Source: DATLMR01 sp035634255
GTDB lineage: Bacteria; Acidobacteriota; Blastocatellia; UBA7656
Direction of reading: 5' to 3'
NCBI GenBank assembly: GCA_035634255.1
Contig: DASQDI010000063.1
Location: 19,173 to 83,172 of the forward strand
Length of the DNA stretch: 64,000 bases
Within the stretch, counting starts at the first letter, position 1; every line of letters starts with the position of its first letter. The notes beneath the pieces were generated by a model that did no database searches, was not told the DNA's origin, and saw only the letters and a program-made list of their open reading frames with translations. This document shows positions 28,885-37,293 of the stretch, piece after piece. Both the position numbers and the translations under genes were made by a program.

Positions 28885-29913
28885 CTAAGGCGTCAATACC
28901 ACCTTCCCAAACTGAGCCCTGTCCTGAATAGCACGGTGGGCATCCGCGGCCTGCTCTAGCGGGAGCACTCTGTCAACGACGGCTTTGAGAGAGCCGTCTT
29001 CGAAGAATTTCAGCATATTCACCAGCTCATATTTCGAGCCCATGTAAGAACCGATCACGCTGATCTGCTTTGAAAAAAGATACCTGATGTCGAGGTTGCC
29101 GTTGTAGCCGGAAGTCGCGCCGCAGGTCACGAGCCTGCCGCCGCGAACCAGACTCCGGACGCTTTTCTCCCAAGTCCCTTCTCCCGTGTGCTCGAAGACA
29201 ACGTCCACTCCGCGCTTGTCGGTCAGGCGGCGCACTTCGTCGAGGAAATCCTTTTGGGTGTAATTGATGACTTCGTCTGCCCCGAGGGCCGTCGCTTTCC
29301 CGAGCTTTTCGTCCGAGCTTGCGGTAGTAATAACCCTCGCGCCCAGCAATTTGGCTATCTGAATTGCGGCTATGCCGACTCCGCTTCCGGCCGCATGGAC
29401 GAGCACCGACTCCCCCGCTTGCAAATTCACCCGATTCACCAGCATGTGCCATGCGGTTATGAATACCAGAGGGAGCGAAGCGGCCTCTTCAAAACTCATG
29501 TTTCGGGGCTTAGGCAGTACATTAAAAGAAGGGGCTTTAACGAATTCGGCATAACCTCCGGGAATCCTGGACCCGAGAAGATTATAATTTGCACACAGGT
29601 TGTCCTTGCCTGCTAAGCAATACTCACAATGCATGCAGGAGACTCCGGGTGAAAGCATCACTTCATCTCCGGGGCGGGCATTCTCAACCAACCGGCCAGT
29701 CTTTTCGACCACTCCGGCGATGTCGGACCCAAGGGTGTGGGGGAAAGGCAGCTTGAGCCCCGGCAGTCCCCCCCTGATCCATATATCGAGATGATTCAGA
29801 GCGCAGGCTTTGACCCGAACCAGAACCTCGTCCTCTGAAATTTCAGGCTCGGGCAGTTGGGTAAACTCCAAAACCTCTTCGGAGCCGTGCTGGTTGATGA
29901 CAACAGCCTTCAT
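28885..29913 (-). CDS. zinc-binding alcohol dehydrogenase (MDR superfamily)
   Basis: A 342-residue medium-chain dehydrogenase. The GroES-like N-terminal domain keeps the structural-zinc cysteines (SCMHCEYCLAGKDNLC) and a GSDIAGVVE loop. The Rossmann domain carries HAAGSGVGIAAIQIAKLLGA for NAD(P). The active-site segment CALNHLDIWIRGG has no His-Glu zinc pair of the classic type, so substrate and zinc use are unclear; quinone-reductase-like or crotonyl-CoA-reductase-like activity is possible. It is convergent with mqnE and not in an operon. Confidence 0.85.
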   Translation of the reverse strand: MKAVVINQHGSEEVLEFTQLPEPEISEDEVLVRVKACALNHLDIWIRGGLPGLKLPFPHTLGSDIAGVVEKTGRLVENARPGDEVMLSPGVSCMHCEYCLAGKDNLCANYNLLGSRIPGGYAEFVKAPSFNVLPKPRNMSFEEAASLPLVFITAWHMLVNRVNLQAGESVLVHAAGSGVGIAAIQIAKLLGARVITTASSDEKLGKATALGADEVINYTQKDFLDEVRRLTDKRGVDVVFEHTGEGTWEKSVRSLVRGGRLVTCGATSGYNGNLDIRYLFSKQISVIGSYMGSKYELVNMLKFFEDGSLKAVVDRVLPLEQAADAHRAIQDRAQFGKVVLTP

Positions 29914-30066
29914 TAAACCCTCCTCGGGCGGTCGAGTTATTACCTCAATATGAGGAGAAGGATAACACCGCGCGGAAAGGCTAGCAATCTGGTCTAATAA
30001 AGGCGCGGGCGAGAAAATAAGGGGCTTTTCAGCGGGTCGTTAACCGGTACGGGAGGGTTGCTCGGA

Positions 30067-30108
30067 GGACCCACGGAGTCTCTATGGCGTTGCGGACTCC
30101 GCGGGCCC
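30067..30108 (-). terminator. hairpin after small secreted protein gene
   Basis: The stem CGGAGTC/GACTCCG is extended by GGACCC/GGGCCC with one mismatch, 27 nt beyond the stop of the secreted-protein gene. No T-run follows on the minus strand. Confidence 0.4.
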
Positions 30109-30134
30109 TTGATAAACAACTTGAGGTTAATTGA

Positions 30135-30494
30135 TTATTCCATTTGCAGCGCGACGTTTAATCCCTTCAGCTCGATCCGGCGGACCAGCAGGGAGCCATC
30201 TTCGGCCGCGACGAAAATAACCGCACTGTCGGAAGCATCTTTCCCGAGCGGAACCAGCTTGTAGTTTGACTTCGCCACCTCGCGCCCATCCTTGAGCACC
30301 GCGAGTTCCCCTTCTTTCTCTTTATCGAAGGTAATCGTGTATTTTCCCTGCGTGACCTTCTGCCCCCCGACCGTGGCTTCGCGCGAAAAAGTTATTGAGC
30401 GCGAAGTGTCCTGGCCGAACGCGGGAACGACAGTCAATACGGCAAAGGCCAACGCGATAAGAGACCCCGAAGCCTTGAACAATCCTCTTTTCAT
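30135..30494 (-). CDS. small secreted protein of unknown function
   Basis: A 119-residue protein starting at the ATG at 30494 (AAAGGAG, 6 nt spacing). Signal peptide about 1-28 with AFGQ-type cleavage. The mature part is beta-rich (SITFSREATVGGQKVTQGKYTITFD) and resembles short exported proteins common in acidobacteria, which I cannot assign to a function. It is divergently oriented to the tetR gene, with a 210-nt intergenic region between them. Confidence 0.6.
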   Translation of the reverse strand: MKRGLFKASGSLIALAFAVLTVVPAFGQDTSRSITFSREATVGGQKVTQGKYTITFDKEKEGELAVLKDGREVAKSNYKLVPLGKDASDSAVIFVAAEDGSLLVRRIELKGLNVALQME

Positions 30495-30621
30495 CACTTT
30501 CTCCTTTCAATCATTATCAATGCTTCCCTATTCCAGACGCTTCAGAATAGCAATACGGTGAAGTCGAACTCAAGTTCGCAATTATATTTCTGAAGTATGA
30601 CTCATATTCTTAAGAAATATT

Positions 30622-30650
30622 TTGAATAAAAATTCAGTTGTTGATATAAT
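30622..30650 (+). promoter_or_regulatory. sigma-70-type promoter of tetR gene
   Basis: -35 TTGAAT and a perfect -10 TATAAT with a 17-nt spacer, 54 nt before the TetR start. Upstream, an inverted repeat CGAACT-CA-AGTTCG could be a regulator site. Confidence 0.65.
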
Positions 30651-30704
30651 CCGGCTCAAACTAAGGTAAGAAAATAAGTTAGGTTAAACGGGGGAAGGCT
30701 GTTT

Positions 30705-31331
30705 ATGGTTGTTGGCACGGCATCGGGGCCGAAGCAGGCTCGGAGCAAGCAGACGAAAGAGAAGATCGTTCAGGCGGCCATTCATCTATTTCAGGAGCGG
30801 GGGTATGAGAAGACCACTTCGAATGAAATAGCACAGCATGCGGGCGTGAGCGTTGGCTCTTTTTATGTCTACTTCAGCGATAAGAGGCAGCTACTGCTGA
30901 GTATATTCGACAGGCTGGCCGATGAGCTTTTCAAGAACATCTTTGACGGTTTGAAACCCGAGCATCTTTTCGAGTCAGATTTCAGAAACAGGATAAGGCA
31001 AGCGGTCGCAAATACCATCATCGACAAGCAAAAAAATGTCGGCCTTCACCGAGTCATCTGTGAGCTTCTGTTGAAAGACCCCGAATTCAGCACGCGGCAT
31101 AAAGCCGTTATGAAGCGGTCCATCTCGCGGCTTCAGGAACTCATCTCGCTCGCAAACAAAGCGGGTCTGACCTGGGAGATCGACGTTGAGGCGGCTGCAT
31201 TTGTCGTCCACAGGGTCGTGTTCGACCTGTCACAGGATTACGTAACAGGGGGCTGCGAATTCGATCAGGACCGCGCCATCGATTCATTGAGCGACATGAT
31301 CTACAGGTACCTGTTCAAGCCCAGAGGCTAG
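30705..31331 (+). CDS. TetR family transcriptional regulator
   Basis: A 208-residue protein with a clear N-terminal TetR helix-turn-helix (ARSKQTKEKIVQAAIHLFQERGYEKTT, EIAQHAGVSVGSFYVYFSDKRQLL). The C-terminal ligand domain is of AcrR-like length, with no identified inducer. Its stop codon overlaps the convergent stop of the [2Fe-2S] protein gene. It could control itself or the divergent small secreted protein; no efflux pump gene is next to it. Confidence 0.9.
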   Translation: MVVGTASGPKQARSKQTKEKIVQAAIHLFQERGYEKTTSNEIAQHAGVSVGSFYVYFSDKRQLLLSIFDRLADELFKNIFDGLKPEHLFESDFRNRIRQAVANTIIDKQKNVGLHRVICELLLKDPEFSTRHKAVMKRSISRLQELISLANKAGLTWEIDVEAAAFVVHRVVFDLSQDYVTGGCEFDQDRAIDSLSDMIYRYLFKPRG

Positions 31332-31642
31332 CCTTCCCCATTTATCAAATCTACTTTCAGGTTGGAGCTGACATCCGTGATTACGAGACCCGGCCGAACG
31401 TACATGCGGCAGGCCAGAGCGCTTTTAATATCCCCGCCTTCTGCCCTGTACCAGACGAGGCAGTTGGTGCAGTCGCCGTTCCAGCAATAATCTCCGACGG
31501 AAACGGAGTCCATCTTTATAAACTGAAAGCACCTGAGCAGTTTATTATTCTCGGGCACGGCCGCGCGACTGTTGCAGATTTCAATCTCGACGAGGCTGTT
31601 GAAAGATTCGAAGAGCCCTTCCCTCCAGGTCGCTTCGCTCAT
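31328..31642 (-). CDS. small [2Fe-2S] ferredoxin-like protein
   Basis: A 104-residue protein with four cysteines in the order C53-x4-C58-x2-C61-x16-C78, the plant-type [2Fe-2S] pattern (DYCWNGDCTNCLVWY, ALACRMYV). Two further Cys lie at 23 and 38. It is similar to ferredoxin-like domains of molybdenum hydroxylases or 2Fe-2S cargo proteins but too short for a subunit. The start at 31642 has GGGAG 7 nt upstream; an extension to 31714 is unsupported. Electron-transfer partner unknown. Confidence 0.7.
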   Translation of the reverse strand: MSEATWREGLFESFNSLVEIEICNSRAAVPENNKLLRCFQFIKMDSVSVGDYCWNGDCTNCLVWYRAEGGDIKSALACRMYVRPGLVITDVSSNLKVDLINGEG

Positions 31643-31972
31643 TATTGATCTCCCGTAGGGGCGGATTTTCCAAGGGGGTTGCGGAGATTCTACATAAGTG
31701 CAGGGCTTTCTCAAAACAATTTTTCACCAACCCTCACGGGCCGCTTGCCTCGCCCGAAAAGTTAAAATAAAAATTATTATCAACTGGCCATTGAAAGTCT
31801 GCTCTTATAAAGATTCGAAGGTAAGCGGTAAGGCTCTTCAAGCCATGAAGGCGAGCACAGATTCACCTTGACATCACACGTGAGCGACTATAAATTCCCA
31901 ACAACTGATGGCAATCTTTCCAACTATTTGCGCCGGGGCAGTTCAAGTTCAATCTTTGCGGGAGATTATGGA
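31643..31972. other. intergenic region before rpiA
   Basis: AT-rich 330-nt gap. It should carry divergent promoters for the ferredoxin-like gene and rpiA, but no convincing -35/-10 pair was found. Confidence 0.4.
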
Positions 31973-32680
31973 ATGAAATGGTCTTCACGAATACTAACGA
32001 ATATGCAGTGGTCCGGCCCAATAAGTAACAGAGCAGATAAAGAGGAAGTCGCGAACGAGATAGCATTAAAGGTTAAAGAGAACGACGTTATTGGAATCGG
32101 GTCAGGCTCGACCTGCTTCCTCGCCATTCAGGCGATTGGGGCACGCATAAAGGCAGAAGGCATTAAATGCACGGGGATTCCTACTTCAGCCGAAGTAGCC
32201 CTCGCCTGCGCCTCCGAGGGGATACCCACAGCAACTCTCATGCAGGTCAGGCCCGACTGGTCGTTTGACGGAGCGGATGAGGTCGACCCGGCGCGAAATC
32301 TGATAAAGGGCCGGGGCGGAGCGATGTTCAGGGAAAAGATTTTAATCAGCGCTGCCGGTAAGACATTTATTTTAATCGACAAATCCAAACTCGTTTCAAG
32401 GCTCGGCGAGAAGTTTCCCATCCCCATCGAGCTAGCGCCCGAGGCAGTCCATATAGTTGAAGAGAATCTCTACAGACTCGGGGCCGTTGATGTGTCGCTC
32501 AGACTGGCCGTTAAAAAAGACGGGCCGGTGATTACTGAGAACGGCAATTTCATCTTCGACACGCGCTTCAATAACATCGGAGACTCTCTCGAAAAAGAGA
32601 TCAAGAGCATCACGGGTGTAATAGAATCGGGCCTGTTTTTGAACTACCCGATAGATTTATTGATCGCCGGCGATAAATGA
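31973..32680 (+). CDS. rpiA: ribose-5-phosphate isomerase A
   Basis: A 235-residue protein that interconverts ribose-5-P and ribulose-5-P in the pentose phosphate pathway. Signatures: IGIGSGSTCFLAIQAI (phosphate loop), the active-site FDGADEVDP with the GRGGAMFREKI loop, and the conserved Lys in DKSKLVSRLGE, with PIELAPEAV. The start at 31973 has GGGAG about 8 nt upstream; the frame opens at 31868 but the extra residues do not resemble the family. Full-length and apparently active. Confidence 0.93.
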   Translation: MKWSSRILTNMQWSGPISNRADKEEVANEIALKVKENDVIGIGSGSTCFLAIQAIGARIKAEGIKCTGIPTSAEVALACASEGIPTATLMQVRPDWSFDGADEVDPARNLIKGRGGAMFREKILISAAGKTFILIDKSKLVSRLGEKFPIPIELAPEAVHIVEENLYRLGAVDVSLRLAVKKDGPVITENGNFIFDTRFNNIGDSLEKEIKSITGVIESGLFLNYPIDLLIAGDK

Positions 32681-32725
32681 CCCCCACTCCCCTTGCGTTA
32701 TGATTTGAATTCTCTGGCCTCAGAC

Positions 32726-32754
32726 TTGGCAGCCCCTTTTTGCTTTGGTACACT
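32726..32754 (+). promoter_or_regulatory. putative promoter of glutaredoxin-like gene
   Basis: -35 TTGGCA and -10 TACACT with a 17-nt spacer, 46 nt before the TTG start. Confidence 0.45.
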
Positions 32755-32800
32755 AGCCGCGTGTCGCTTGTCGAGATGAGAGAATCTGGAGGTAAATTCA

Positions 32801-33016
32801 TTGAGCCTTATACTTTATACCAAGCCGGGGTGTCCATACTGCGCGAAGGCGAGGGAGTATTACACGACTCATGGGATCCCTTTTGAGGATCGCAACGCGC
32901 AGGATAACAAAGTTTACAGGAGAGAGATGCTTGCCTTCACAGACGGGGATCGGACTGTGCCGACAATCGTGGAAGACGGCAAGCTGAAACAGATTGGATG
33001 GGAAGGCCGGGGCTGA
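32801..33016 (+). CDS. glutaredoxin-like redox protein
   Basis: A 71-residue protein with CPYC active site (residues 11-14) in the context LILYTKPGCPYCAKAREYY, followed by the cis-Pro segment TVPTIVEDG. The length and the -GWEGRG end fit short glutaredoxin-like proteins of the UXX-star type. TTG start at 32801, with GGAGG 8 nt upstream. It likely forms an operon with the next two genes. Confidence 0.8.
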   Translation: MSLILYTKPGCPYCAKAREYYTTHGIPFEDRNAQDNKVYRREMLAFTDGDRTVPTIVEDGKLKQIGWEGRG

Positions 33017-33105
33017 ACCATTAGCTGATTCGGGCGGTCGCCCGAAAACAAACTGTTCCAGTTCAACAAAAAGGCCCTTAAAACTGATAAATCAGGTTAG
33101 CGCTT

Positions 33106-33474
33106 ATGACAACAACTTCAGCAGCACCACATTTCAAGGGGACTTACAAGGACCTGCTAACCGAAATGGCCGAGTTTATCGACGGCCTCTGGCAGGAACA
33201 TGGCACTTCGTTCGTGAAAGCCGGCGACGACCGGGTTTATGCTTTCGGGGGGAAAGGTTACGTGCTCGTGCTTGATGAGTCGAAGTGGGATGGCCTGGTC
33301 GAGTTAATCACACCCAAAGGCGCTTTGAGCATCAAGCCGGGCGATGACGGCCAGTATCAAGTGAGCTCAACAATTGCCGATGAAAAGACTATAAAACAGA
33401 TTTTGAGAGATGGGATAGACGGTTTAAAGTCATATTACGACAACCGGTACTGGAGCACTCCCTCGCCTTCTTGA
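33106..33474 (+). CDS. hypothetical protein (glutaredoxin/DUF72 neighbourhood)
   Basis: A 122-residue soluble protein that I do not recognise. No signal peptide or membrane segment. It shows an alpha-beta pattern (KDLLTEMAEFIDGLWQEHG, DRVYAFGGKGYVLVLDESKWDGLVELI). It lies 89 nt after the glutaredoxin-like gene and 24 nt before the DUF72 gene, so it is probably part of the same transcript. Confidence 0.6.
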   Translation: MTTTSAAPHFKGTYKDLLTEMAEFIDGLWQEHGTSFVKAGDDRVYAFGGKGYVLVLDESKWDGLVELITPKGALSIKPGDDGQYQVSSTIADEKTIKQILRDGIDGLKSYYDNRYWSTPSPS

Positions 33475-33498
33475 AGGATAGACCAGGGATGATCAGTT

Positions 33499-34305
33499 AT
33501 GAAGGCAAGGATATATCTGGGCACTCAGGGGTGGAATTACGAGGGATGGGCAGGATCGTTTTATCCGTCGAGTACAAAGAGTAAAGAGACGCTCGGGTTA
33601 TACGCGAAGATATTTGATTCGGTGGAGATTGATTCGACGTTTTACGCAGTCCCCGCCGAAGGCTCAGTGAGAGGGTGGGCGGAAAGAACACCTTCGGGCT
33701 TCAAATTCTCAGCTAAACTCCCTTCCGAAATCACCCATAAGAACAGGTTGCAGGACTCTAAGCCCATTCTCGATCACTTCATTCAACGAATCAGCTTGCT
33801 TGGAGATAAGCTTGGCTGCATTCTTATCCAGCTCCCTCCGGATTTCTCTCCCGCCGAGCGAAATTCCCTGTCAGCTTTCCTGAAGCTGCTCCCTAAGAAT
33901 CCGCGGTTTGCCATAGAGTTCAGAGACCCGAAATGGGTAAGCAGTGAAACGTTGGAGGAGTTGAGAAGTTATAATGTCGCGTTCACTCTGGCAGACGGCC
34001 GCTGGATCAACAGGGACGTGAGTATCTCCATCGCGGATCAACCTACCGCCGATTTCTCTTATTTGCGGTGGCTCGGCCCGAGGGATTTGACAGACTTCAG
34101 CCGAATCCAGATAGACCGCGCTAAAGAACTTAAGCGATGGGCAGATGCGGTTGAGAATTTAACTCCGAAGGTATCAACCATATTCGGTTACTTCAACAAT
34201 CACTTTCAGGGTCATTCGCCAGCCAGTTGTAACATCTTTAAAGCAATGTTGAAGCTTCCGATTGTTGAGCCATCCAGCCTTATAGTTCAGCCCTCGTTAT
34301 TTTAG
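33499..34305 (+). CDS. DUF72 (YecE) family protein
   Basis: A 268-residue TIM-barrel protein of the YecE family: the N-terminal IYLGTQGWNYEGWAGSFYPSS, SVEIDSTFYAVPA, FKFSAKLPSEITH and EFRDPKW blocks are diagnostic. The C-terminal TIFGYFNNHFQGHSPASC is also family-typical. Members are widespread; the reaction is not firmly known. It is the last gene of a three-gene run and is convergent with ygfZ. Confidence 0.88.
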   Translation: MKARIYLGTQGWNYEGWAGSFYPSSTKSKETLGLYAKIFDSVEIDSTFYAVPAEGSVRGWAERTPSGFKFSAKLPSEITHKNRLQDSKPILDHFIQRISLLGDKLGCILIQLPPDFSPAERNSLSAFLKLLPKNPRFAIEFRDPKWVSSETLEELRSYNVAFTLADGRWINRDVSISIADQPTADFSYLRWLGPRDLTDFSRIQIDRAKELKRWADAVENLTPKVSTIFGYFNNHFQGHSPASCNIFKAMLKLPIVEPSSLIVQPSLF

Positions 34306-34375
34306 AATAAACCCTTAAAGTTTAAGTTAAGATATTGCCTCTAAAGTTCAATCTCAAAGAAGCTTATCAAATACT

Positions 34376-35497
34376 TTAAGTTTTATCTGCTGATGCTCTG
34401 TAGAAAGGAAGTTCTACAACGGAAGCCTGATTCAAGCCATCAGGGCTTTCGACCTCAAGGGGCGTGCCGGGCTCGAAATGCCCATATTTTAGGTACCCCA
34501 GAGCGATCACCGAGCCTAGCGTTTCCGACTTCAGAGAACTCGTTATATAACCTATCTCCTTCCCTTCTTTAAAAATCTTGGCTTTATTAGGAGGGGGGAT
34601 TTCACTCGCGACGACCAGTCCGGCGAGCTTTTTGCTGACGTGCCCCCGGTAAGTTGCCATCGCGACGGCTTCCTGCCCTGTGTAACATCCCTTCGTATAA
34701 CTGACGGCTTCGAGCAAGCCCGTCTCCAGCATCATATTGGACTCATCCGCATCGACACCGTAAATCGGCAGTCCCGCCTCAATCCTCAACGAATTCAGTG
34801 CGTGTGAGCCTACCGGCGCAATTTCATGAAAGGCTCCTTTTAAGAGGATAAAATCCCAAACATCCTTCAACCCTTCTGAAGGGACCAGAATATCGTACCC
34901 GATTTCACCAGTGTGTGATTCACGAGCTGCAATGACTCTGTAGCCGGCAATAAGGGTTCGGGTCCAGTTGTGATTCTCAAGTGTGGGGATGGGCTCGAAG
35001 CAGACCTCTTTCATCACCTGAATTGAATTTGGCCCCTGAACTGAGAGGAGGCGATGGCCCTCAGAAACGTCCTCCACTTTAAAATCCCCCGCGTAACTGA
35101 AGGGGAAAACATACTTGTAAACTTTCTCATGAGTGTGAGGGTCGTTGATGATCAGGTATTCTTCGCCCAGACCGTAGATCGTGCAGAAGGCCCTTACTTT
35201 CCCATGCCCTGTGAGAAAAGCAGCGCGCACTCCCTGCCCTTCCTGAAGAGATTTAACATCGTTAGTAACAAGGCCATTCAGAAACTGAGCCCCCTCTTTC
35301 CCCCCGATTCTAACAGCCCCACAGTAAGAGAGATCGAAAAGACCGGCCGAACTCCTGACGCGAAAATGTTCTTCGACAGGATCACTAAAGTATTCCGGCA
35401 TCTCCCACCCGAAGGACTGGCCTAAATGAGCTCCGCTCTCACGATGTACATCTATCAACGGGCTTTCTTTCTTGCTCTCGTTTATAATCTCACTCAT
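34376..35497 (-). CDS. ygfZ: folate-binding Fe-S cluster assembly protein YgfZ
   Basis: A 373-residue GcvT-fold protein. The KGCYTGQE motif (SYTKGCYTGQEAVAM) is the YgfZ/IBA57 signature, which separates it from true glycine cleavage T protein, although the N-terminal half (FGWEMPEYF) is GcvT-like. These proteins bind tetrahydrofolate and help mature certain [4Fe-4S] proteins, which fits the ErpA, Mrp and SufR genes 1.3-3 kb away on the same strand. The glycine cleavage partners (gcvH, gcvP) are absent here. Confidence 0.85.
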   Translation of the reverse strand: MSEIINESKKESPLIDVHRESGAHLGQSFGWEMPEYFSDPVEEHFRVRSSAGLFDLSYCGAVRIGGKEGAQFLNGLVTNDVKSLQEGQGVRAAFLTGHGKVRAFCTIYGLGEEYLIINDPHTHEKVYKYVFPFSYAGDFKVEDVSEGHRLLSVQGPNSIQVMKEVCFEPIPTLENHNWTRTLIAGYRVIAARESHTGEIGYDILVPSEGLKDVWDFILLKGAFHEIAPVGSHALNSLRIEAGLPIYGVDADESNMMLETGLLEAVSYTKGCYTGQEAVAMATYRGHVSKKLAGLVVASEIPPPNKAKIFKEGKEIGYITSSLKSETLGSVIALGYLKYGHFEPGTPLEVESPDGLNQASVVELPFYRASADKT

Positions 35498-35584
35498 ATC
35501 TTCCTCTTTAGCCTGCTCTGCTTATTATACATAGCTTGTAGGGACCGCTCGAACCGCTCACCGCTTTCGTCACCCTCGCCATCC

Positions 35585-35602
35585 ATGTCGGCGCGCCGAC
35601 AT
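35585..35602. promoter_or_regulatory. parS-like perfect palindrome, copy 1
   Basis: TGTCGGCGCGCCGACA at 35586-35601 is a perfect 16-bp palindrome, extended here to 18 bp by flanking A/T. It lies between ygfZ and the PuuD-like gene. The identical 16-mer recurs inside parB at 43462-43477. It has the 16-bp length and TGT...ACA ends of canonical parS but a different core. Confidence 0.55.
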
Positions 35603-35681
35603 CCACATTAAATACTGAATTCATTCAGCTTATCTCATCTACGCAAAACAAGTCGGAGTAATATTGTAGGCTACTAAGGAA

Positions 35682-35723
35682 AGTCCCGGTTCTGCTCTAT
35701 GGCGCGAGCAGAAATCCGGGACT
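35682..35723 (-). terminator. hairpin downstream of PuuD-like gene
   Basis: A 16-bp stem (AGTCCCGG and TTCTGCTC with their complements, interrupted by one 2-nt bulge) and an 8-nt loop, 28 nt after the PuuD-like stop on the minus strand. The following tail is only weakly T-rich. Confidence 0.55.
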
Positions 35724-35751
35724 CGGTAACACAGCTGTTAAGAAAACAGGC

Positions 35752-36561
35752 TCATCGCCCAAAAAGTGGATAGTGGCTGGCCGAAGCCATGAAGAAAAGC
35801 ATGGGGATCGACAGCCAGGTATTCATCCTAGAAGCGAGGAAAGCCCTTCTGGCAAGTTTCGCCGATTCGGCCGGGATTGCCGTTCCCTTCTCCGCGTTGT
35901 CCGCAGTCCAGGCAATGATGCGCTTTTGATGCGGCCAGATAATCCCCCAGACATTCAGCATCATTATGACGCCGAGCCCTCCGCCTATGCCTATCGAAAG
36001 CGACCGGTTACTCATATACTGCGAGACTCCGTCCCGCGTAAGCCCCGGATCATTACCCATGAGAGCGAGCACGGCGACGCTCAGGACTATGACAAGCACT
36101 CCGACGATTACCGAGAGTATCCAACCATTATTCAAAGCCCCGGACACAGGGCGAAGCAGACCAAAGATCACGGCATACACGACGAGAACAATAACCAGCC
36201 ATTTGAAGAAATTCGGCCACGTGTCCGGCTCTCTATGTAGGAGTTGAATAAAGTAAATGATCCCGAAAAGAACCGTCGCAAGCGCCCCCCACCGAAACCA
36301 CCATAAAGCCCGAGGCATGAGCTGAGGGATAACTTTTCCTTTGGTCGGGCCATCGAGAACTTTCATCAGGTTTACGTTAACCAGATTGAAGAAATAGAGG
36401 TGCCCGATCCATACTATTCCGGCCAGGATATGAATCCACCTCAGGATTATCTCGATATTGGCTTCTACATTATCCGGCGGGTGAAACATGTTTCCGCTTC
36501 GGGCACCCGGTACTGCTTGTGCCAGAAACACCGTGAGGTCACTAAAGGTCTCTGGTAGCAT
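35752..36561 (-). CDS. PuuD-like (urate hydroxylase) membrane protein without cytochrome domain
   Basis: A 269-residue polytopic membrane protein resembling the membrane part of PuuD-type urate oxidase: RWIHILAGIVWIGHLYFFNLVN, MPRALWWFRWGA, VWGIIWPHQKRII, and RMNTWLSIPMLFFMASASHYP. Bacterial PuuD is longer and ends in a cytochrome c domain that is absent here, so an external electron acceptor or another substrate is possible. No purine genes are adjacent. Good ribosome binding site (AAGGAGG, 4-5 nt spacing). It sits downstream of erpA with a hairpin between. Confidence 0.72.
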   Translation of the reverse strand: MLPETFSDLTVFLAQAVPGARSGNMFHPPDNVEANIEIILRWIHILAGIVWIGHLYFFNLVNVNLMKVLDGPTKGKVIPQLMPRALWWFRWGALATVLFGIIYFIQLLHREPDTWPNFFKWLVIVLVVYAVIFGLLRPVSGALNNGWILSVIVGVLVIVLSVAVLALMGNDPGLTRDGVSQYMSNRSLSIGIGGGLGVIMMLNVWGIIWPHQKRIIAWTADNAEKGTAIPAESAKLARRAFLASRMNTWLSIPMLFFMASASHYPLFGR

Positions 36562-36759
36562 ACGCCCTCCTTAATTTCAGGTTATCATTCTAACTGTCTC
36601 TGCGAAGTGTTCTAATCTTCTGGAATTCGAGATGGCTGGATCGGGCGCGATCCAATATAAGACTCTATTTAAAAGCGTCAACCGGTAAAGGCTGATCGGG
36701 GCTGCTGAATGAAGATATGAATAGTATGACTTCTTCTATTTGATATAGAAATACCACAG

Positions 36760-36803
36760 AGGGTCACCGGGGGATGAGTATACTCGCCTCCCTCGGTGAC
36801 TCT
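36760..36803 (-). terminator. hairpin between erpA and PuuD-like gene
   Basis: The arms GTCACCG/CGGTGAC are separated by 24 nt, with an inner GAGTATACTC palindrome, 40 nt after the erpA stop. Confidence 0.4.
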
Positions 36804-36842
36804 CTCAGCTTAAAGGCATGCCGTCGGTCGTTAGGTTCCGGG

Positions 36843-37187
36843 CTAGACAGAGAAAGAGCTGCCGCACCCGCAACTGCCGGTCGAGTTCGGATTACTGAAG
36901 GTGAACCCCGATCCCATCACGGAATTCACGTAATCAACCTGAACCCCTTCAAGGTACTGACGCGAAAACATGTCGACGAATACCTTAAGACCGCCCTGCT
37001 CAAGGATCTCATCGCCCTGGCGCGGCCCATCCTCGATCTGCATTGAGTATGAGAAACCGCTGCACCCGCCGGGCACAACACGTATTCTCAGCCCGGCTTC
37101 CGGGCCGGCATTCTCGGCCTCAATAAATTTCTTGACCTCGCTGACCGCGGACTCCGTCAAAGTTAATATCTGTGTCGTTGTGCTCAT
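36843..37187 (-). CDS. erpA: iron-sulfur cluster insertion protein (ErpA/A-type carrier)
   Basis: A 114-residue HesB/IscA-family protein. It keeps the three ligand cysteines: one in VPGGCSGFSY and two in the C-terminal GSCGCGSSF. A-type carriers pass Fe-S clusters to apo-enzymes. Good ribosome binding site (GAGGAG). It is the third gene of a run sufR-mrp-erpA on the minus strand, 106 nt after mrp, so it may also have its own promoter. Confidence 0.92.
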   Translation of the reverse strand: MSTTTQILTLTESAVSEVKKFIEAENAGPEAGLRIRVVPGGCSGFSYSMQIEDGPRQGDEILEQGGLKVFVDMFSRQYLEGVQVDYVNSVMGSGFTFSNPNSTGSCGCGSSFSV

Positions 37188-37293
37188 TTTTGCTCCTCTT
37201 CCTTATAAAGTAACTTAGTGATCATACCAAGGCTGTTTGCCGCTCTTTCTCGACGGCGGATTATACAGAGCCGCGCCGAGCTTTTCAACATTA

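Noticed and set aside
34376..35497. Glycine cleavage T protein (gcvT)
   Set aside because: The KGCYTGQE motif and absence of gcvH/gcvP point to YgfZ.
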